In this document: positions 49,350-60,969 of the stretch, one piece after another | Layout: each line of letters starts with the position of its first letter | Numbering within the stretch: the first letter of the stretch is position 1 | Assembly (NCBI GenBank): GCA_021234155.1 | Contig: JAJEKV010000046.1 | Coordinates: 2,160,298 to 2,224,297, forward strand | Length of the DNA: 64,000 bases | Reading direction: 5' to 3' | Source: Isoetes taiwanensis | Lineage: Eukaryota; Streptophyta; Lycopodiopsida; Isoetales; Isoetaceae | Notes under the pieces: model-generated | The model's input: the letters and a program-made list of their open reading frames with translations, nothing else | The model's database searches: none | Told to the model about the DNA's origin: nothing | Program-made: the position numbers and the translations under genes

Positions 49350-50570
49350 TAGCTATGGCCCCAAAACGCTAGATAGTGCTTGCTCATCACCACAGTAAGC
49401 AAGCCCAGTGCTTCCCAAAGTGGATTTTTACCTCCAAGGAGTTTACGTTTGGGTTACGAGGTGATCAAGCCAAAGACCTCCGTGATAAACATCACGAGAG
49501 GCCCACATACCCAACCTAGAGATGGTTATGAGCGAGGTATGGGGTGAAGCTCCAAAAAGACGAGGATTCAAGGAAGGGAGAATCCGTAGCATGGAAAGAT
49601 GATTTTTTAAATATTATGAATTGGTTTATGGCAAGAAGCGGGTTACAAACCATTATATTTCTACCTATTTTGCGAGCATTTGCTCTTCACTTGAAGGGCG
49701 GCTTGTTGATTGGATGGGCGTGGCTAGGACCGCCAAAGATCACTTTAAAAACCCTCATTTCGGGGCGTTGGAGGACCCTACAACAGGTAAATCCTCAACT
49801 ATCAAAGCGAGGACATCGTATTCAGCCGAGAATATTAGAGCCACAGGTTATTCTAGATCGGATGTTGACACAATAAAGCGATTACTTAAGCATGGGTTGG
49901 AGGAGAAAACTAACCTATTGAAATGAAGTAGAAGCATTGGAAGAAAGAAGGAGGGATGCATTGAAGGTCATCGGCCGGATTGAGGGTAGAAAGGATATGC
50001 TATCCGAAGATCCGCAGCAGATCTGCGAGGAAAATAGATGAGACAAAAAGCGAATTTGACAAATTGTCCCGGGATCCTCTTTGGAAATCAAGTTATGTTG
50101 AGTGTTGAAGTACAAGTTGGAAGACTTGGTTATGAGTAGACATGATAAAAAGCGGCACTCTTCTAAGCTAGACATTGGTTTCAGAGGGAAGCAACTAAAA
50201 AGAAATTGAAAGGCATGAAATCTCAATTGAACAAGCAAAAGGAAAAACTTAATTGCATTGAATTGGTTCAGCAAAAGGCATTCCGCATTTTGGATTTTTA
50301 TGGGGAGAGCAGGACCTATTTTTACACACCGAGGCCCTACCTCAGCAGGAGCTACTTCTATAAGCAGCGTTCATCACATTCGGTTCATGTACATTTGTGG
50401 CCAAGGCTTTGGCAAAAGCGGTTTGTTCTTTGCTAGCTCCATGCGAGAGATGCTTATTGCCTCTTACGCTTGTGTTATCTGGTCCATGAAAGAAGAGAAT
50501 TGCATAAAAGGTTGCATCGGGATGAGGGCATTCGAATTCAGCTTGGTTTCCCTGTCTTTGTGAAAGGTAT
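49350..50570 (+). pseudogene. Unrecognised cargo gene segment A of copy 2
   Basis: Opens ATGGCCCCAAAACGC then TAG. Further plus-strand pieces: YGKKRVTNHYISTYFAS, SLEGRLVDWMGVARTAKDHF, TGYSRSDVDTIKRLLKHGLE, and coiled-coil-like charged stretches to 50240. Unrecognised. Likely the 5' part of the cargo gene, since it starts about 250 bp inside the terminus, as the corresponding segment does in copy 1. Confidence 0.35.
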
Positions 50571-50639
50571 GCATTGCTCTCAACTAATTTAAACTTATAT
50601 TTCACTTTAATTCATATTTGTTATTGTAATCGCATAGTT

Positions 50640-51070
50640 CTACATGTATGGCTTTGGTGCATTGCTATTCCTTGTACATGTATAACTTTTAGTGTACATA
50701 TGTATGAAGAGGAGGTACATAGGCATATATTTGCTTGTTTATTGATGCTTTTATTTTTTTGAGCTTGAATTTGCGGTTTGTATCGGTTGTACATGTCTCT
50801 AATGGAGTCTACATCTGCAAATAGATGTACATGCATTTATTTTTAGAGTGCATCGTAGATGGATTCATAAGTATGTGCATTTTTACATATATGTGCTTTT
50901 TGGGCATAGATCTACATTCCCTAGCTGGATACACGGTACATCGGGTACATCCGAATTTACTTGATGTACCTTTATATACGATGAGGAACATGTACATGTA
51001 CATTTTAATTTATAGTTAAATGTAGTTACTTACATTTGGTACATTTATGTACATGAAATGTACATGCTTG
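50640..51070. repeat. TGTACAT cluster 1
   Basis: About fifteen occurrences of GTACAT, many inside the palindrome TGTACA or as TGTACATG, in 430 bp. This is far above expectation for AT-rich DNA. It separates two groups of cargo exons. Confidence 0.7.
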
Positions 51071-51339
51071 GCGAATGTACGGATATTTCTCATTAGTTTG
51101 TTTTTCATGTTCTTTTTATGTCTATTGAAATTTAGATCATTTGTTTGTTTCATGAGATGAAACGTTCCTATCGAAGCGGCTTTAATAATTTGGAGTTCTT
51201 GAGCCATGCATCGACTCTCTTTACAGATTTGGTGAGCATAATAAGCGGACCGAATCGTAGACCCTCTACCTTCCAACTCGGATCACCAATGACATTTACG
51301 ATTGCGATAATAGAACAATCACCTTGATTGCCTCCTCGA

Positions 51340-51977
51340 ACATGGCAAAGTGAAGTTGAGGAAATTGAGAGGATGGCGCTTGAGAAAGCTAAAGCGGTGC
51401 GGTCTGAGACCCTTCAATGGCTGCTGCAATGAAACTCCTTCATCACCAAGTGCTAAATTAGTAATTGGACAAGCTAAGAAAAGATTAAACACGTACCGGC
51501 ATCATCTGCAGGGTCCCAGTTACGGACACATTCTAAGAAGCTTACAAAGGGAATCGGATCAGATTTTATCGGAGATACGGGGAAGAGGAAGCCGAGTTGG
51601 TAGTTGAGTCCACTCCAAAGAGGAGGCAAAGAATCTTTGGTGATGGCACTCCAAGAGGAAAAAAAAGCGAGGCAAAATCTCCAAAGAAAAAAAATGTCCT
51701 CAGAAAAGAAAATCTCGGGCAAAAAGTGCCACCACCACCTAGAAAAGAGGTATGTCCAAGATGAACTAATTTTGTTAAACATCTCAGATTTATGATAATT
51801 AACCACATTTCTTTTTGTACATAGGACACGATCACAGTACGTGAAGGAAGCCGATCCCGATCCTTCCGAAGTCGGAACCAGGAAGAGGAAGAGGATGAGG
51901 ATCTACAAGCAAATATTGATGTGATAACAAATAAGGTCGCAAAAATCCACGAGAAGATCTTTGGCAAGCGGTGATGA
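51340..51977 (+). pseudogene. Cargo gene segment B of copy 2, basic/acidic protein
   Basis: Reads QAKKRLNTYRHHLQGPSYGH, then FGDGTPRGKKSEAKSPKKK, PPPPRKE|GTATGT, a ~55-bp intron ending TTTGTACATAG, and DTITVREGSRSRSFRSRN with EEEEDEDLQANIDVITNKVA to a TGA at about 51975. The splice borders are good. A basic tract followed by an acidic tract is typical of disordered nuclear proteins. No domain recognised. Confidence 0.4.
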
Positions 51978-52049
51978 ATTTACAAGGTGAGTAATATACA
52001 ATTGATTACAATAGATATATTCTTTTGCTAATCTTTGTTGTTTCCTTAT

Positions 52050-53060
52050 GCAGTTTAGTGAACCGGCGAAAAGGTTGGTTCCATTCACTCCTTTATAGGA
52101 TTTTGTCCTCCTAAGCCTGCACCCTCTATCTTTCAAAGTGATGTTGGCGAGTTCTCACTGGAAGGCTGGACTTGACCTCTAAGATGGTAGATGTCTATGG
52201 GAGGTAGGCTAGCATTTCAACATATTTATGTTATTTCATTCCCTAAGTCACTCATCTTATGTATTAATATGTATTACGGATTTGTGTGTGTGTACCTTTG
52301 TAGCGATCTTCCATCACGATTGGAAACACAAGTTTTTTACGGTTCGTGGGACACCTTCGAGAATTTTGTGAATTCCCTCAAAGAGCGGCGGATGCACGAG
52401 AACACTAACATAAAGGAAGGGCTGGATGGCATTTTGATTGCAAGATGCCAATACATATTTGTTCAGTGCAAGGCCCAAATGTGGCATTGGCAATACTTGT
52501 GCTTCTTTGGTCGTTGAAAAGCTCTTGTCCATCTATAGCTAGCCCAAGTATCTGAGATCCTCTCTCTGTCCAAAGGCTATGTACCCGATGCTAAAGTGGT
52601 CAGTAAGTATGAGTTTTACGTTTTAGTGTTATGATTTGATTATTCTCATATTGCAATTTCTTATGCTTGATTTATTCTTACATTGCAATTTTGCGGGTTT
52701 CATAAGCTTGTGATCAATAACATGATGCTCGGATCCAACGGCTTAAACCATGGTAGGAAGAACTTTGATGCTCACGTGTTACGTCCTAAAATGCGAGAAA
52801 CTAGTACCAAGCAACCCTTGCATGTACATTGTGGCTTACATGCACAAATTCATAGATGTCGTGGTTGATGCACGGCCAAGCTCCATTTTTTGTAAGTAGA
52901 ACATGTTATTTTCCTATTAGTTATTTGTTGGTATAGTCCTCTAATACTTGTGCACCATGCGGATGACACCCGGTTGGTTCAGCGATGCCTATGCCAAGTC
53001 ACGGGAGGGATCATCTAATGGAGGCATTAATTGTAGAAGGCGAGATGAATATACAAGCGG
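52050..53060 (+). pseudogene. Cargo gene segment C of copy 2, unrecognised
   Basis: Pieces after acceptor-like sites: GFCPPKPAPSIF-like (52085), DLPSRLETQVFYGSWDTFEN (52305-52365), DGILIARCQYIFVQCKAQMW then HW (52425-52490), NNMMLGSNGLNHGRKNFDAH (52710-52770). The QYIFVQ...HW pattern slightly recalls Ulp1-type cysteine proteases, which plant transposons do carry, but the Asp and Cys boxes are not visible. Confidence 0.3.
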
Positions 53061-53309
53061 TTGTTCCTACTACGGGGTAGATAGTCCCTTTGACTTGTTT
53101 GTGAATTATAGTTTTGTATGAGCCATGCTCAGAGCTTCTTTGTACTCAATAAGTAATGAAAAAATTAATTTATTTGGCTCACTTACACATGTGCAAATAA
53201 AAATTGTGTAATTATCAATGTGTTTTCTCAATTGTGTCGAAATGTAATTATAAATTGTGAATAGACTCTCAAGTGTTTTGTTTGGCGGCAATTGAATCAT
53301 CTAATTCGG

Positions 53310-53830
53310 GAGAAAGCTCATTATCTTTGACTTAAATTCTGTGTTGGGCAAGAGTGTGCACAAGAATGAAAATATTAACTCAAGATACCAAAAGATCGAA
53401 AGATGAGCTTCAATTCAATATAGGAAGCTGGGTTATTTTTTTTCTTGCGGGCGGGGTTAGCATCCTTGTTTGCATTTGTAAAGAAGGGTTTGATGTTGCC
53501 ATCTGGTCTTCACTCACTTCTAAAAATCTTCTACCAATTGTGGATCAATTTTGTGATGCTTTTTCCATAAAGCTGAAGTTTGTTTGACCGGGGGGCGGTG
53601 TTGGACTGCGCCACACAAAACACCCTCTTTGAACCTCAAAAGGGGTTGTTTGTGAAGCCATTTGTGGTATGGAAAGAGTGCCCCAGTACTATGGAAATAC
53701 GGGTTTTGATCGATGGCGAGAGATACAAATCCACTCTGAATCCCGTAGGAAGCTACATATGTCCTTTCTCTTGGACACCAATATTGGTGGCGGCGGTTTG
53801 TTTGTCATGGAGCTCATTCCATGGCTTAAT
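53310..53830 (+). pseudogene. NIF/FCP1-like HAD phosphatase domain gene, copy 2
   Basis: In order: RKLIIFDLNSVLGKSV (53311-53358), KEGFDVAIWSSLTSKN then LLPIVDQFCDAF (53485-53560), KLKFV followed by TGA where the family has W (53570-53587), a frame change, then VLIDGERYKSTLNPVGSYIC (53700-53760). This matches NIF block order (DLNG; F.V.IWSS...K; kL.FvW; LLIDDSxYK..NP). Frameshift, a stop at FV(W), and G for the second D of the DDS box make it non-functional. As in copy 1, motif I has DLN rather than DxD. It converges on the transposase relic. Confidence 0.7.
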
Positions 53831-53849
53831 GGATTGAAAATGGTGAAGA

Positions 53850-55080
53850 TGGTATAGTGTATGTAAAAGAGCATCCAATGACTAATCGTGATAGCATATA
53901 TCGAGCGGTGGAAAATATTTTCGGCAAACTATGGCGACAACTTGGGTTTCTTTGCCTAAATTTAGTCAATATATGGAGCAAGCAATGGAGAAAGCGCCGT
54001 CATGTTATTGGCCTCTCGAGTGGCCCATTGTTGGTACTGGGACTAAAAGCCCGATGTACAAATTCAAATGTTATGAATATATGTATGAAAGTTTTTGTTC
54101 ATTGCACTTGAGTACTCTGTTTTTTCTTGTCTTTCTTATTGGTACAATTATGAGTGTGTATACATAATTAAGTCAATCTTCATTTGCTTTGTAGATGAAT
54201 GGAAACACAAAAGACTATTATGAAACTAAGAGATAGAGTTCTGCCGCACCCCGAGATAATAGAAACCAACACAAAAGCTGCAAGCACATAGGGTTGAGGG
54301 ACCCGATTATCGCTTCTATATCTTTGTTCTTTACGTGGGGAAAAGGTTGACCAAATTGAAAACTATGAGGGACGAGCAACCACAAAATGTATATTGGCAG
54401 CAACTCACTTGTTGCACAACCCTTGGGGAAGGCGTGTCAGGAAGATGAAGGCCATGTAGGATGGAAAGGTTTGCCGGTGCACGCAGCTATAGAAACCGCA
54501 TGGACTCTGCGTTAGAGGATATCTCTGAGCCTCTGGGGTGAGGCTGGAAGACATGATGCAATAGTCATAAGATGCTCGGGCTCCCTCTGACATTTTGAAG
54601 CTAGGCCATGAATTATGAGCCATGCTCACTTTCAGTGTGTGTTGTATTTATGTCCACAATATAAATATATGAACCATTTGTACATGAAAACCTTATCCAT
54701 TTCTTATCTTTGCGAATTTGAAACTATTTTTAATGTTTATGTAATTCAACTTTCTTATGTTCAATTCTAATCAACTTACACTTAACAAATATCTGCGGAA
54801 TGTACAACAGGATGTACATAAGATGTACATAGGATGTACATATTATGTGTACATTGCTGTACCTAATGCACTATTGAAGTAGTCCTTGTCATGTACAATG
54901 AAAAATTTGTTAGGTTCTTATCTCTTATATGAACAAAGTATTACAATATTTACGGAAAGTACCCGCAGTCGACTTAGTCCAAGTCATCTACAATTCTTTG
55001 GAAGTTGTGATAACAATGTCTCATGGACTTCATCGGCAAGTGAAAATCTTTGGTTTTGCCCCTTTGTGTTTTACTTTTCT
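53850..55080. other. Between the convergent NIF and transposase relics of copy 2
   Basis: Short frames without motif. TGTACAT occurs four to five times at 54800-54870. This is the expected shared 3' region of the two convergent genes. Confidence 0.4.
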
Positions 55081-56900
55081 TGAATGGGATTGAACCCCAA
55101 TCCGGTCTGCGGTACCAAAACATTCTTAGTAGGAAGCGGTTTATACTTATTGTGGCGACACGGGATTAGTTCATAATATTGTCCTTCAATGACACTAGTG
55201 CGGCCGAGTAATCATTTCCATAGTCATCAATTGAATCTTCTTCCAATGCATGCTTTTCCCCGGTGCACATGATAACATAGTATGAAACACCTTCCACATT
55301 GTCCGGTCTTTGCAAAAGACACAAATACATCGAAACTCCTACGATTGTCATCTAAACCGGCCTAGATCTTTACGCATACAAAACATCCACATCATTTTTC
55401 AGCTTCACCAAAGAGGCAATATGATCGTGGGTTCAAACTTTTAGAGACCATTCTCCACAATGTTTAATGTTCTCACAATTCAACCAATTGAAGTTAATGC
55501 AAGCATCACAAAAAGCATCGAGAGGGTGCATAGCAACTTTGTTGGATCTGGCGGGTTTATAGTTGACACGAATGTATCTGGCGAGTACCGGTGTAAAGTC
55601 TTGCAATTGAATGCTGTTTTGCTCACATCCGTTTTTCCAACCTCCCAAAACACCCTTTCACAATCCGATTCCTTGGCCCTTAAAACGCACAAAGGCGTTT
55701 ACGACTGACCATCCGGCATGCCATTTTGTTTTTTCTCTGCCGCTCTCAAGCCACAACTTTGCTATACCGGCTTCCACCGCATCATGTGTGCCTTTCCCAT
55801 GGCGGATCAAAGAAATTCCATATCGCTCGAATTTTATTTTCAACATGGTATCTCTGATTCCATACCATGCCCGTCTGATTTGAATTGAGATGCACAACCA
55901 TCCGACCACACATAATGAAGGTTTATGTGTCCACCTCCATTATTCTTAAGCCACCCCAAATGTAATTTAAAACCATGTTGCACAAAATGAGTGTCATGCT
56001 TTACGTCATCGGAAACATAGAAATGCACTTTTTTTTAAGCTTACCTTCTATTTTCATCATTGAAATATGGACCAAAATACTAATTTGATGGGGATTCCAA
56101 TGCTTTCGGTGCACTTACGTCCCACGGTTTCAATGTGTAGTTCTCTTCGCAAAGTCAACAACGGACAACACACTATTATCAGGAGTTTCTCAACACATCT
56201 TTTAAACTATTTGCTTTCTGCCCGATGTGTGTCAGTAAAGTTATGATCCGTAAACTTAGCAAGCTGATTTTTCATGTTCTTTAACAAAGCGAGATGCTTT
56301 GTCATTCGATCAACTAATCTAAGCCTTACGGATGTACCTTTTTGGATGGCTCATTGACATATGCATATACTTGCCGATCCACATTAAATTCCATCTTCCT
56401 CGTTTGGACAGATGTCGAATTTCTTCACTCCACATTCATCACATTCGCCTTTGATGCATTTTAGTTTATGCCATTCATCAGTCACAAATTTCTCGCCAAA
56501 CTGTTGACCTCCACAAGATACTAACATTATCAAAAGTCTTCTTGTTTGCTTGACATACTCCATTGTTTCTTTGGGATGCACCTGCGGCGGCAAGTGCAAT
56601 TAACATGTAGGGATCTCCTCATATCATTGAAGGCCTTTAAATGCGGATCGCTTTGCTCATGTTTGACACAACAACATGTGTTTCTCTCCTTCAATTTCCT
56701 TATGCAATCGGGGTTTGGATACTCCGGAAGGGCGAATTTTGGTATCGGGATTACGATATACAAACCGTTGATAAAGCTCGATCGCAATAACAAAACCATT
56801 AAAGACCATGTTAGCAAAATGATGCCGGCAACCGGATGCCAAAAGAGTATTGAACTATACTTATTGTACAATTAATGTATGGTCTATGTACATAAAATGT
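55080..56900 (-). pseudogene. Decayed transposase-like gene (SDGCxxQFK / HGKGxHD type), copy 2
   Basis: Minus strand, descending: ALPEYPNPDCIRKLKERNTC with CCVKHEQSDPHLKAFNDMR (56710-56620), KLKCIKGECDECGVKKFDIC (56470-56410), VVDFAK-like remnant (about 56150), HFYVSDDVKHDTHFVQHGF (56028-55970), WSDGCASQFKS (about 55905-55875), GHGKGTHDAVEAGIAKLWLE (about 55805-55745), and a C-terminal VEGVSYYVIMCTGEKHALEE (55300-55240). Every block has its partner in copy 1 in the same order. Frames are broken several times. Confidence 0.7.
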
Positions 56901-57240
56901 CCATCCAACAGTTCCACCCATCCTTTATTGACATCTAATGTACATCTAATGTACATCGGTACATCTAATGTACGCCAAGCAGTTCCATCGATGCATTCTT
57001 GTACATCCAATGTACATCAATGTACATCCGATTGTACATCTAATTAATGTTCCAATAGTAGTACATCACATTAATGTTACAATATTAGTACAACTAATGT
57101 ACATATGTCGGGATTTGTTTGGCCTCATTACGGTAGAAAGTACACTAAACGGTAAAATGATGTAATTTTGATATTCAAGTACATGTAAATGCAGCTCATG
57201 TAAGTGTTAATGGATGTACATCTAAAAAGTACCCTAATAG
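56870..57240. repeat. TGTACAT cluster 2
   Basis: About a dozen TGTACATC/TGTACATN occurrences in 370 bp (for example CTAATGTACATCTAATGTAC, CCAATGTACATCAATGTACA), immediately upstream of the start of the transposase relic. Confidence 0.7.
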
Positions 57241-57249
57241 CACATCGCG

Positions 57250-58374
57250 CAATATTTACGCTATTGTGTAAACAATGTATAAATGTAAACAATGTAAAAT
57301 GCAATACATTTTCATGAAAACCATGTGTATTCATTAATGGTCACTTTCGAACAGAACTAGAATAGAAAGAAGAAAGTCATGAAAGAATTTTGGAAGAAAA
57401 CATAATCTCAAAACTGAATTGATTCAATTACAAGAGCAAAACGTGAGATATCAAGGTATTGTATTGCTTGTGTTCTCCTCTTCATGACATTCTAACCTTT
57501 GGTGAAACTTTGGTATTGTCAAGCCAAAATTCACGGGCGACATTTGATTGAATCATCGATTCTATTTGATCTTGGCATCCTTCACCGCCAAAGCCCATAC
57601 ATTTGCTCCACTTAATGACATTATCTTCCTTCTTCTAGCTGCTGACTTTTGGATAAATTTCTTGGGCGTATCTTTAGCAATTTTTGAAGAAACATTCTTG
57701 TTTATATCTCCTTTTTCCAACAATCATTGATAACAGATGAATGTTTTGCAGCCAATTTTATCTTTGCTATTAGCGGACTTTACTTCTTTGAAGCCCATCT
57801 TTCAAGTTTTTGATCATTGATTTCATAACAATAACCCGGAAGGATTTCCAATTACAGTTCGAACAGAAAAAGCACGTCATCTTGCAACAAGCGATCACAA
57901 AAAACTAATCTTTGATCTGGGCGAAGCGTTTGCCAAGAACGGGGATGCAATCTACCGACTTTGTCAACCACGGTGCTTTATTTGTTTTGTGGCATAACAG
58001 CGGCCAATGTCGCATACTTTCGCTTAGAACCATCACTTCCATTGGAATTCTCACCCTCCATGAGCAGATTGAAATTGATTTGTATTTCTTGTAGATTCAA
58101 TTGGCATGTGTTTGCTTCCTCGAATTCGATTCTGTTGTTCGTCTGTGAAAGGGGAATTTGGGAAGGGAGGGACGGATCCATTCGAATTGGTTCCTGGTTC
58201 TGGTTAGCCAAGAATTTCTGGAGGAATGTCAGGGATGATCTTGCAATCATTGCATATCTGACACAAAACGACAAACCATAGTATCTTGATATACATCTAA
58301 AATGTACCCCAAAAAAGCACAAATTCGTCCTTCAATTCAGTACGATGTACGTACACCCTTTCGTGCTTTTACCC
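57250..58374. other. Left-over interior and right end of copy 2
   Basis: No motif seen. Lies upstream of the minus-strand transposase relic; may include its 5' exons. Ends in the inverted terminal repeat. Confidence 0.4.
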
Positions 58375-58378
58375 TTGA

Positions 58379-58800
58379 GGTGATCAATGGATGTAAGATC
58401 TCTAAAGTAGTCATTGACTGGACTAGTCCTCTTGTATGCATGTACTCTTGGGTCTTCTTTTGACTTGAGGAAGATAACCCACAGACTGACTAGCATTCTA
58501 GATCATTTCTGCCCCTAGCTCCATTTCCAGCCCCTTTTAGAATCTAGCACCCAGGCAGCATGCAGGGCTGCCACTTGGTGCGTGAAGACACTTGGCAAGC
58601 ATGCATAGAAGCCACTTGCATGTTGCCTATCATGATGACAATATTTATATAATATAATCATACTGGCCCGAGGACTTCCAAATTAAAGGGTCCTTTGCCT
58701 AGTCGGGTTAGAAAATGTTCGGCTTCGATTACCGGTCGGATGCTCTTAATCTTTTTTTTTAGATAGATAGATAGATAGTATTTTAATCTAATGGAGTATC
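58379..58800. other. Spacer with short (TAGA)n tract
   Basis: No gene. (ATAG)n of five units at about 58760-58780. Confidence 0.5.
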
Positions 58801-58834
58801 ATTTTCCCTCCACTTATGTGCCATCCCTCCACTT

Positions 58835-59370
58835 ATGTGCCATCTAAAATCCCCCTGAAACCCCCTTTGGTTTGGGTGCATATTCACACAAACCATTACA
58901 TCTAACAATTTTAAATTAAAATCCCCACAGAAACCCCTTTGGTTTGGGTGCATATTCACGGGGAATTTCGGGGCCCAGAGCAGTTTGGATAGGCATATTC
59001 ACCCCTTATTCCTTAATCTACACCGTACACAAAAGTTCCTCGTTTGTGGGGTATGGATGTATAAAATTTGCTATAAAATATATTAAAATTCACAAAATAC
59101 TATAAGATTTGAGGTAATATACTTTATGGTGTTGATTTTGTACGTGCAAAACATAATTATAGGGGATCTCGCTGCCCTACGTCACCCCCCTGTGTGAATA
59201 TGCACCCAAACCAAATGGGGTTTTTAGGGGGATTTTAATTTAAACATGTTGAATGTAATTGTTTGGGTTGATTAATGTTAATAGTAGTTATGTTGGTTGT
59301 TATATTAAAAAAAATTTGGGCCCTTCGGGCCCCAAAAGAAGCAAACATAGATAAACTTTGAGGTAAACAA
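58835..59370. mobile_element. Fold-back element II
   Basis: Left arm AAACCATTACATCTAAC ... TTTGGGTGCATATTCAC (58875-58965), partly doubled at 58850. Right arm is its inverse (59190-59270), running to GGGCCC-TTC-GGGCCC (about 59318-59332), then CAAAAGAAGCAAACATAG, which is also conserved at 38925. Interior CCTCGTTTGTGGGGTATG matches element I and, inverted, element III. Confidence 0.7.
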
Positions 59371-59559
59371 GAAAATAAAAACACAAAATGAATGATGTGT
59401 TATTGCAAACCATATATTTTAAATTGCATAATTTATAGACTCCAAATTTAGACTTTGAGCCTGAGACTCCGAATACCCTACTTCAATTAATGGAGGTACT
59501 AAAAACCTGCTAATCAATGCTTTTAATCCCTCAAAATCGAATGCTCTGCAAAGCCCCCT

Positions 59560-60180
59560 TTCATTAACAAATCTAAAAATGAAGCATGCACAGTAGATGG
59601 CAAAGAATTTAAAAGAGCCAAGGCAGAGGCAAAACGAAACAAAGAAACCGGGATCCAAAGAGAAACTACTATGTTTAAGAAGGGAAAGACCCAAGGGAAA
59701 AGGGCGTTTAATGATACAAGAAGGAAAAACAGGGGAAAGGTACCCAAAAGCGGGAAGAAGAAAATGAATGAAATGGAAAAAAAAAGAGCAAGGAAAGGGA
59801 GGGGCACCGGAAGGGTTTACATCCGGATCAAAGAACTTGCCCTTATGGTCTTTGAGAAATCTTCATGGTGATGCCGATGGCGCTTGAGGGTGTACAACCG
59901 CTTGAAAATGGAAACGGAGGGGCGCGAGAGAAGATTCTTATCTCTCCACTTCCGCGTAAAAAAAGGAATCTAAGAAACAGAGAGAGAGAAAGAACCGGAT
60001 TTAACAATGTGATACTTTGCAATGAAAGGGTTTCCAACCATGCAGCACCGATCGACGTGGGCCAACGGCCCCAACAGAGAGACAGGACAGATGAATTTGA
60101 CCTTTTTTGTGTTGCCCTAAAACGAACGGCCGATGTTTGCATGGGATGATGTCTACGCATCTAACTAGACCATTAAAAAC
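59560..60180. other. GC-richer purine-biased segment, unassigned
   Basis: Purine-rich sequence with long overlapping open frames on both strands (94-105 codons). The plus frame from 59865 contains REKILISPLPRKKRNLRNRE. It resembles a 5' UTR/first-exon region of a plant gene but no product can be named. Confidence 0.25.
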
Positions 60181-60334
60181 CGATGAAAAAAGAAAGCAAA
60201 AGAAAATATGGTGTGCACTCTATTTGTACTGATTAGTAGACCTCATGGAATACGCCCTTCAAATCATAGTAAAACCATAGGAAAAACGTATAAAACTAGA
60301 AAAAAAACCTCTTGTTATAATGCTAGATATTCAC

Positions 60335-60965
60335 ACGGCGAGAGCCCCTAAAAACTTATAATACATGTAAAAAATTAACACCGTTAAGTACAATCCGAAA
60401 AACCTTATAGTATTTTTCAAACCTCAATATACAGTATATAAAACTTGTACAGGCATACCCCATAAACGAGGATCGCTATGTATGGTCCAGATTAAGGAAT
60501 AAAGGGCAACACATAACAACTAACACATAACTACTATTATAACATTAATTAACACAAACCATTACATCTAATAATTTTAAATTAAAATCCCCTGAAACCC
60601 CCTTTGGTTTGGGTGCATATTCACACGGGGGTTACGTAGGGCAGCGAGAGCCCTAAAAACTTATAATAGATGTACAAAATTAACACCATTAAGTACAATT
60701 CGAAAAACCTTATAGTATTTTGCAAACCTCAATATAAAGTATACAAAACTTGTACAGGCATACCCCATAAACGAGGATCGCTATGTATGGTCCAGATTAA
60801 GGAATAAAGGGCAAAGGGGGTTTCAGGGGGATTTTAATTTAAAATTATTAGATGTAATAGTTTGTGTTAATTAATATTATAATAGTAGTTACGTGTTAGT
60901 TGTTATCTTAAAAAAAAAATTTGGCCCTTCGGGCCCTACCAAAAACAAACATTTATCTATGTGCA
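60335..60965. mobile_element. Fold-back element III with internal direct repeat
   Basis: A ~175-bp block (CGAGAGCCCCTAAAAACTTAT ... CATACCCCATAAACGAGGAT ... ATTAAGGAATAAAGGGCAA) occurs at 60336-60512 and again at 60642-60814. Between and after lie inverted arms (60545-60635 against 60812-60900), ending in TTGGCCC-TTC-GGGCCC at about 60932-60947. Confidence 0.75.
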
Positions 60966-60969
60966 CTTA

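Larger units (their letters stand above)
49102..58374. mobile_element. Large DNA transposon, copy 2 (9273 bp)
   Basis: Terminal inverted repeats GGGTAAAAGCATGAAAGGGT (left) and GGGTAAAAGCACGAAAGGGT (right, minus strand): 21 of the first 22 bases agree, continuing GT. It is flanked by the direct repeat TTGA (49098-49101 and 58375-58378). The transposase-like relic is on the minus strand (about 56900-55080); on the plus strand, converging, are cargo exons including a NIF domain (53310-53800). This is the mirror image of copy 1. TGTACAT-rich clusters occur inside. Confidence 0.85.

Noticed and set aside
52425-52500. Ulp1-type protease
   Set aside because: Only a weak QYIFVQ...HW resemblance; catalytic Asp, Gln and Cys boxes are not visible.
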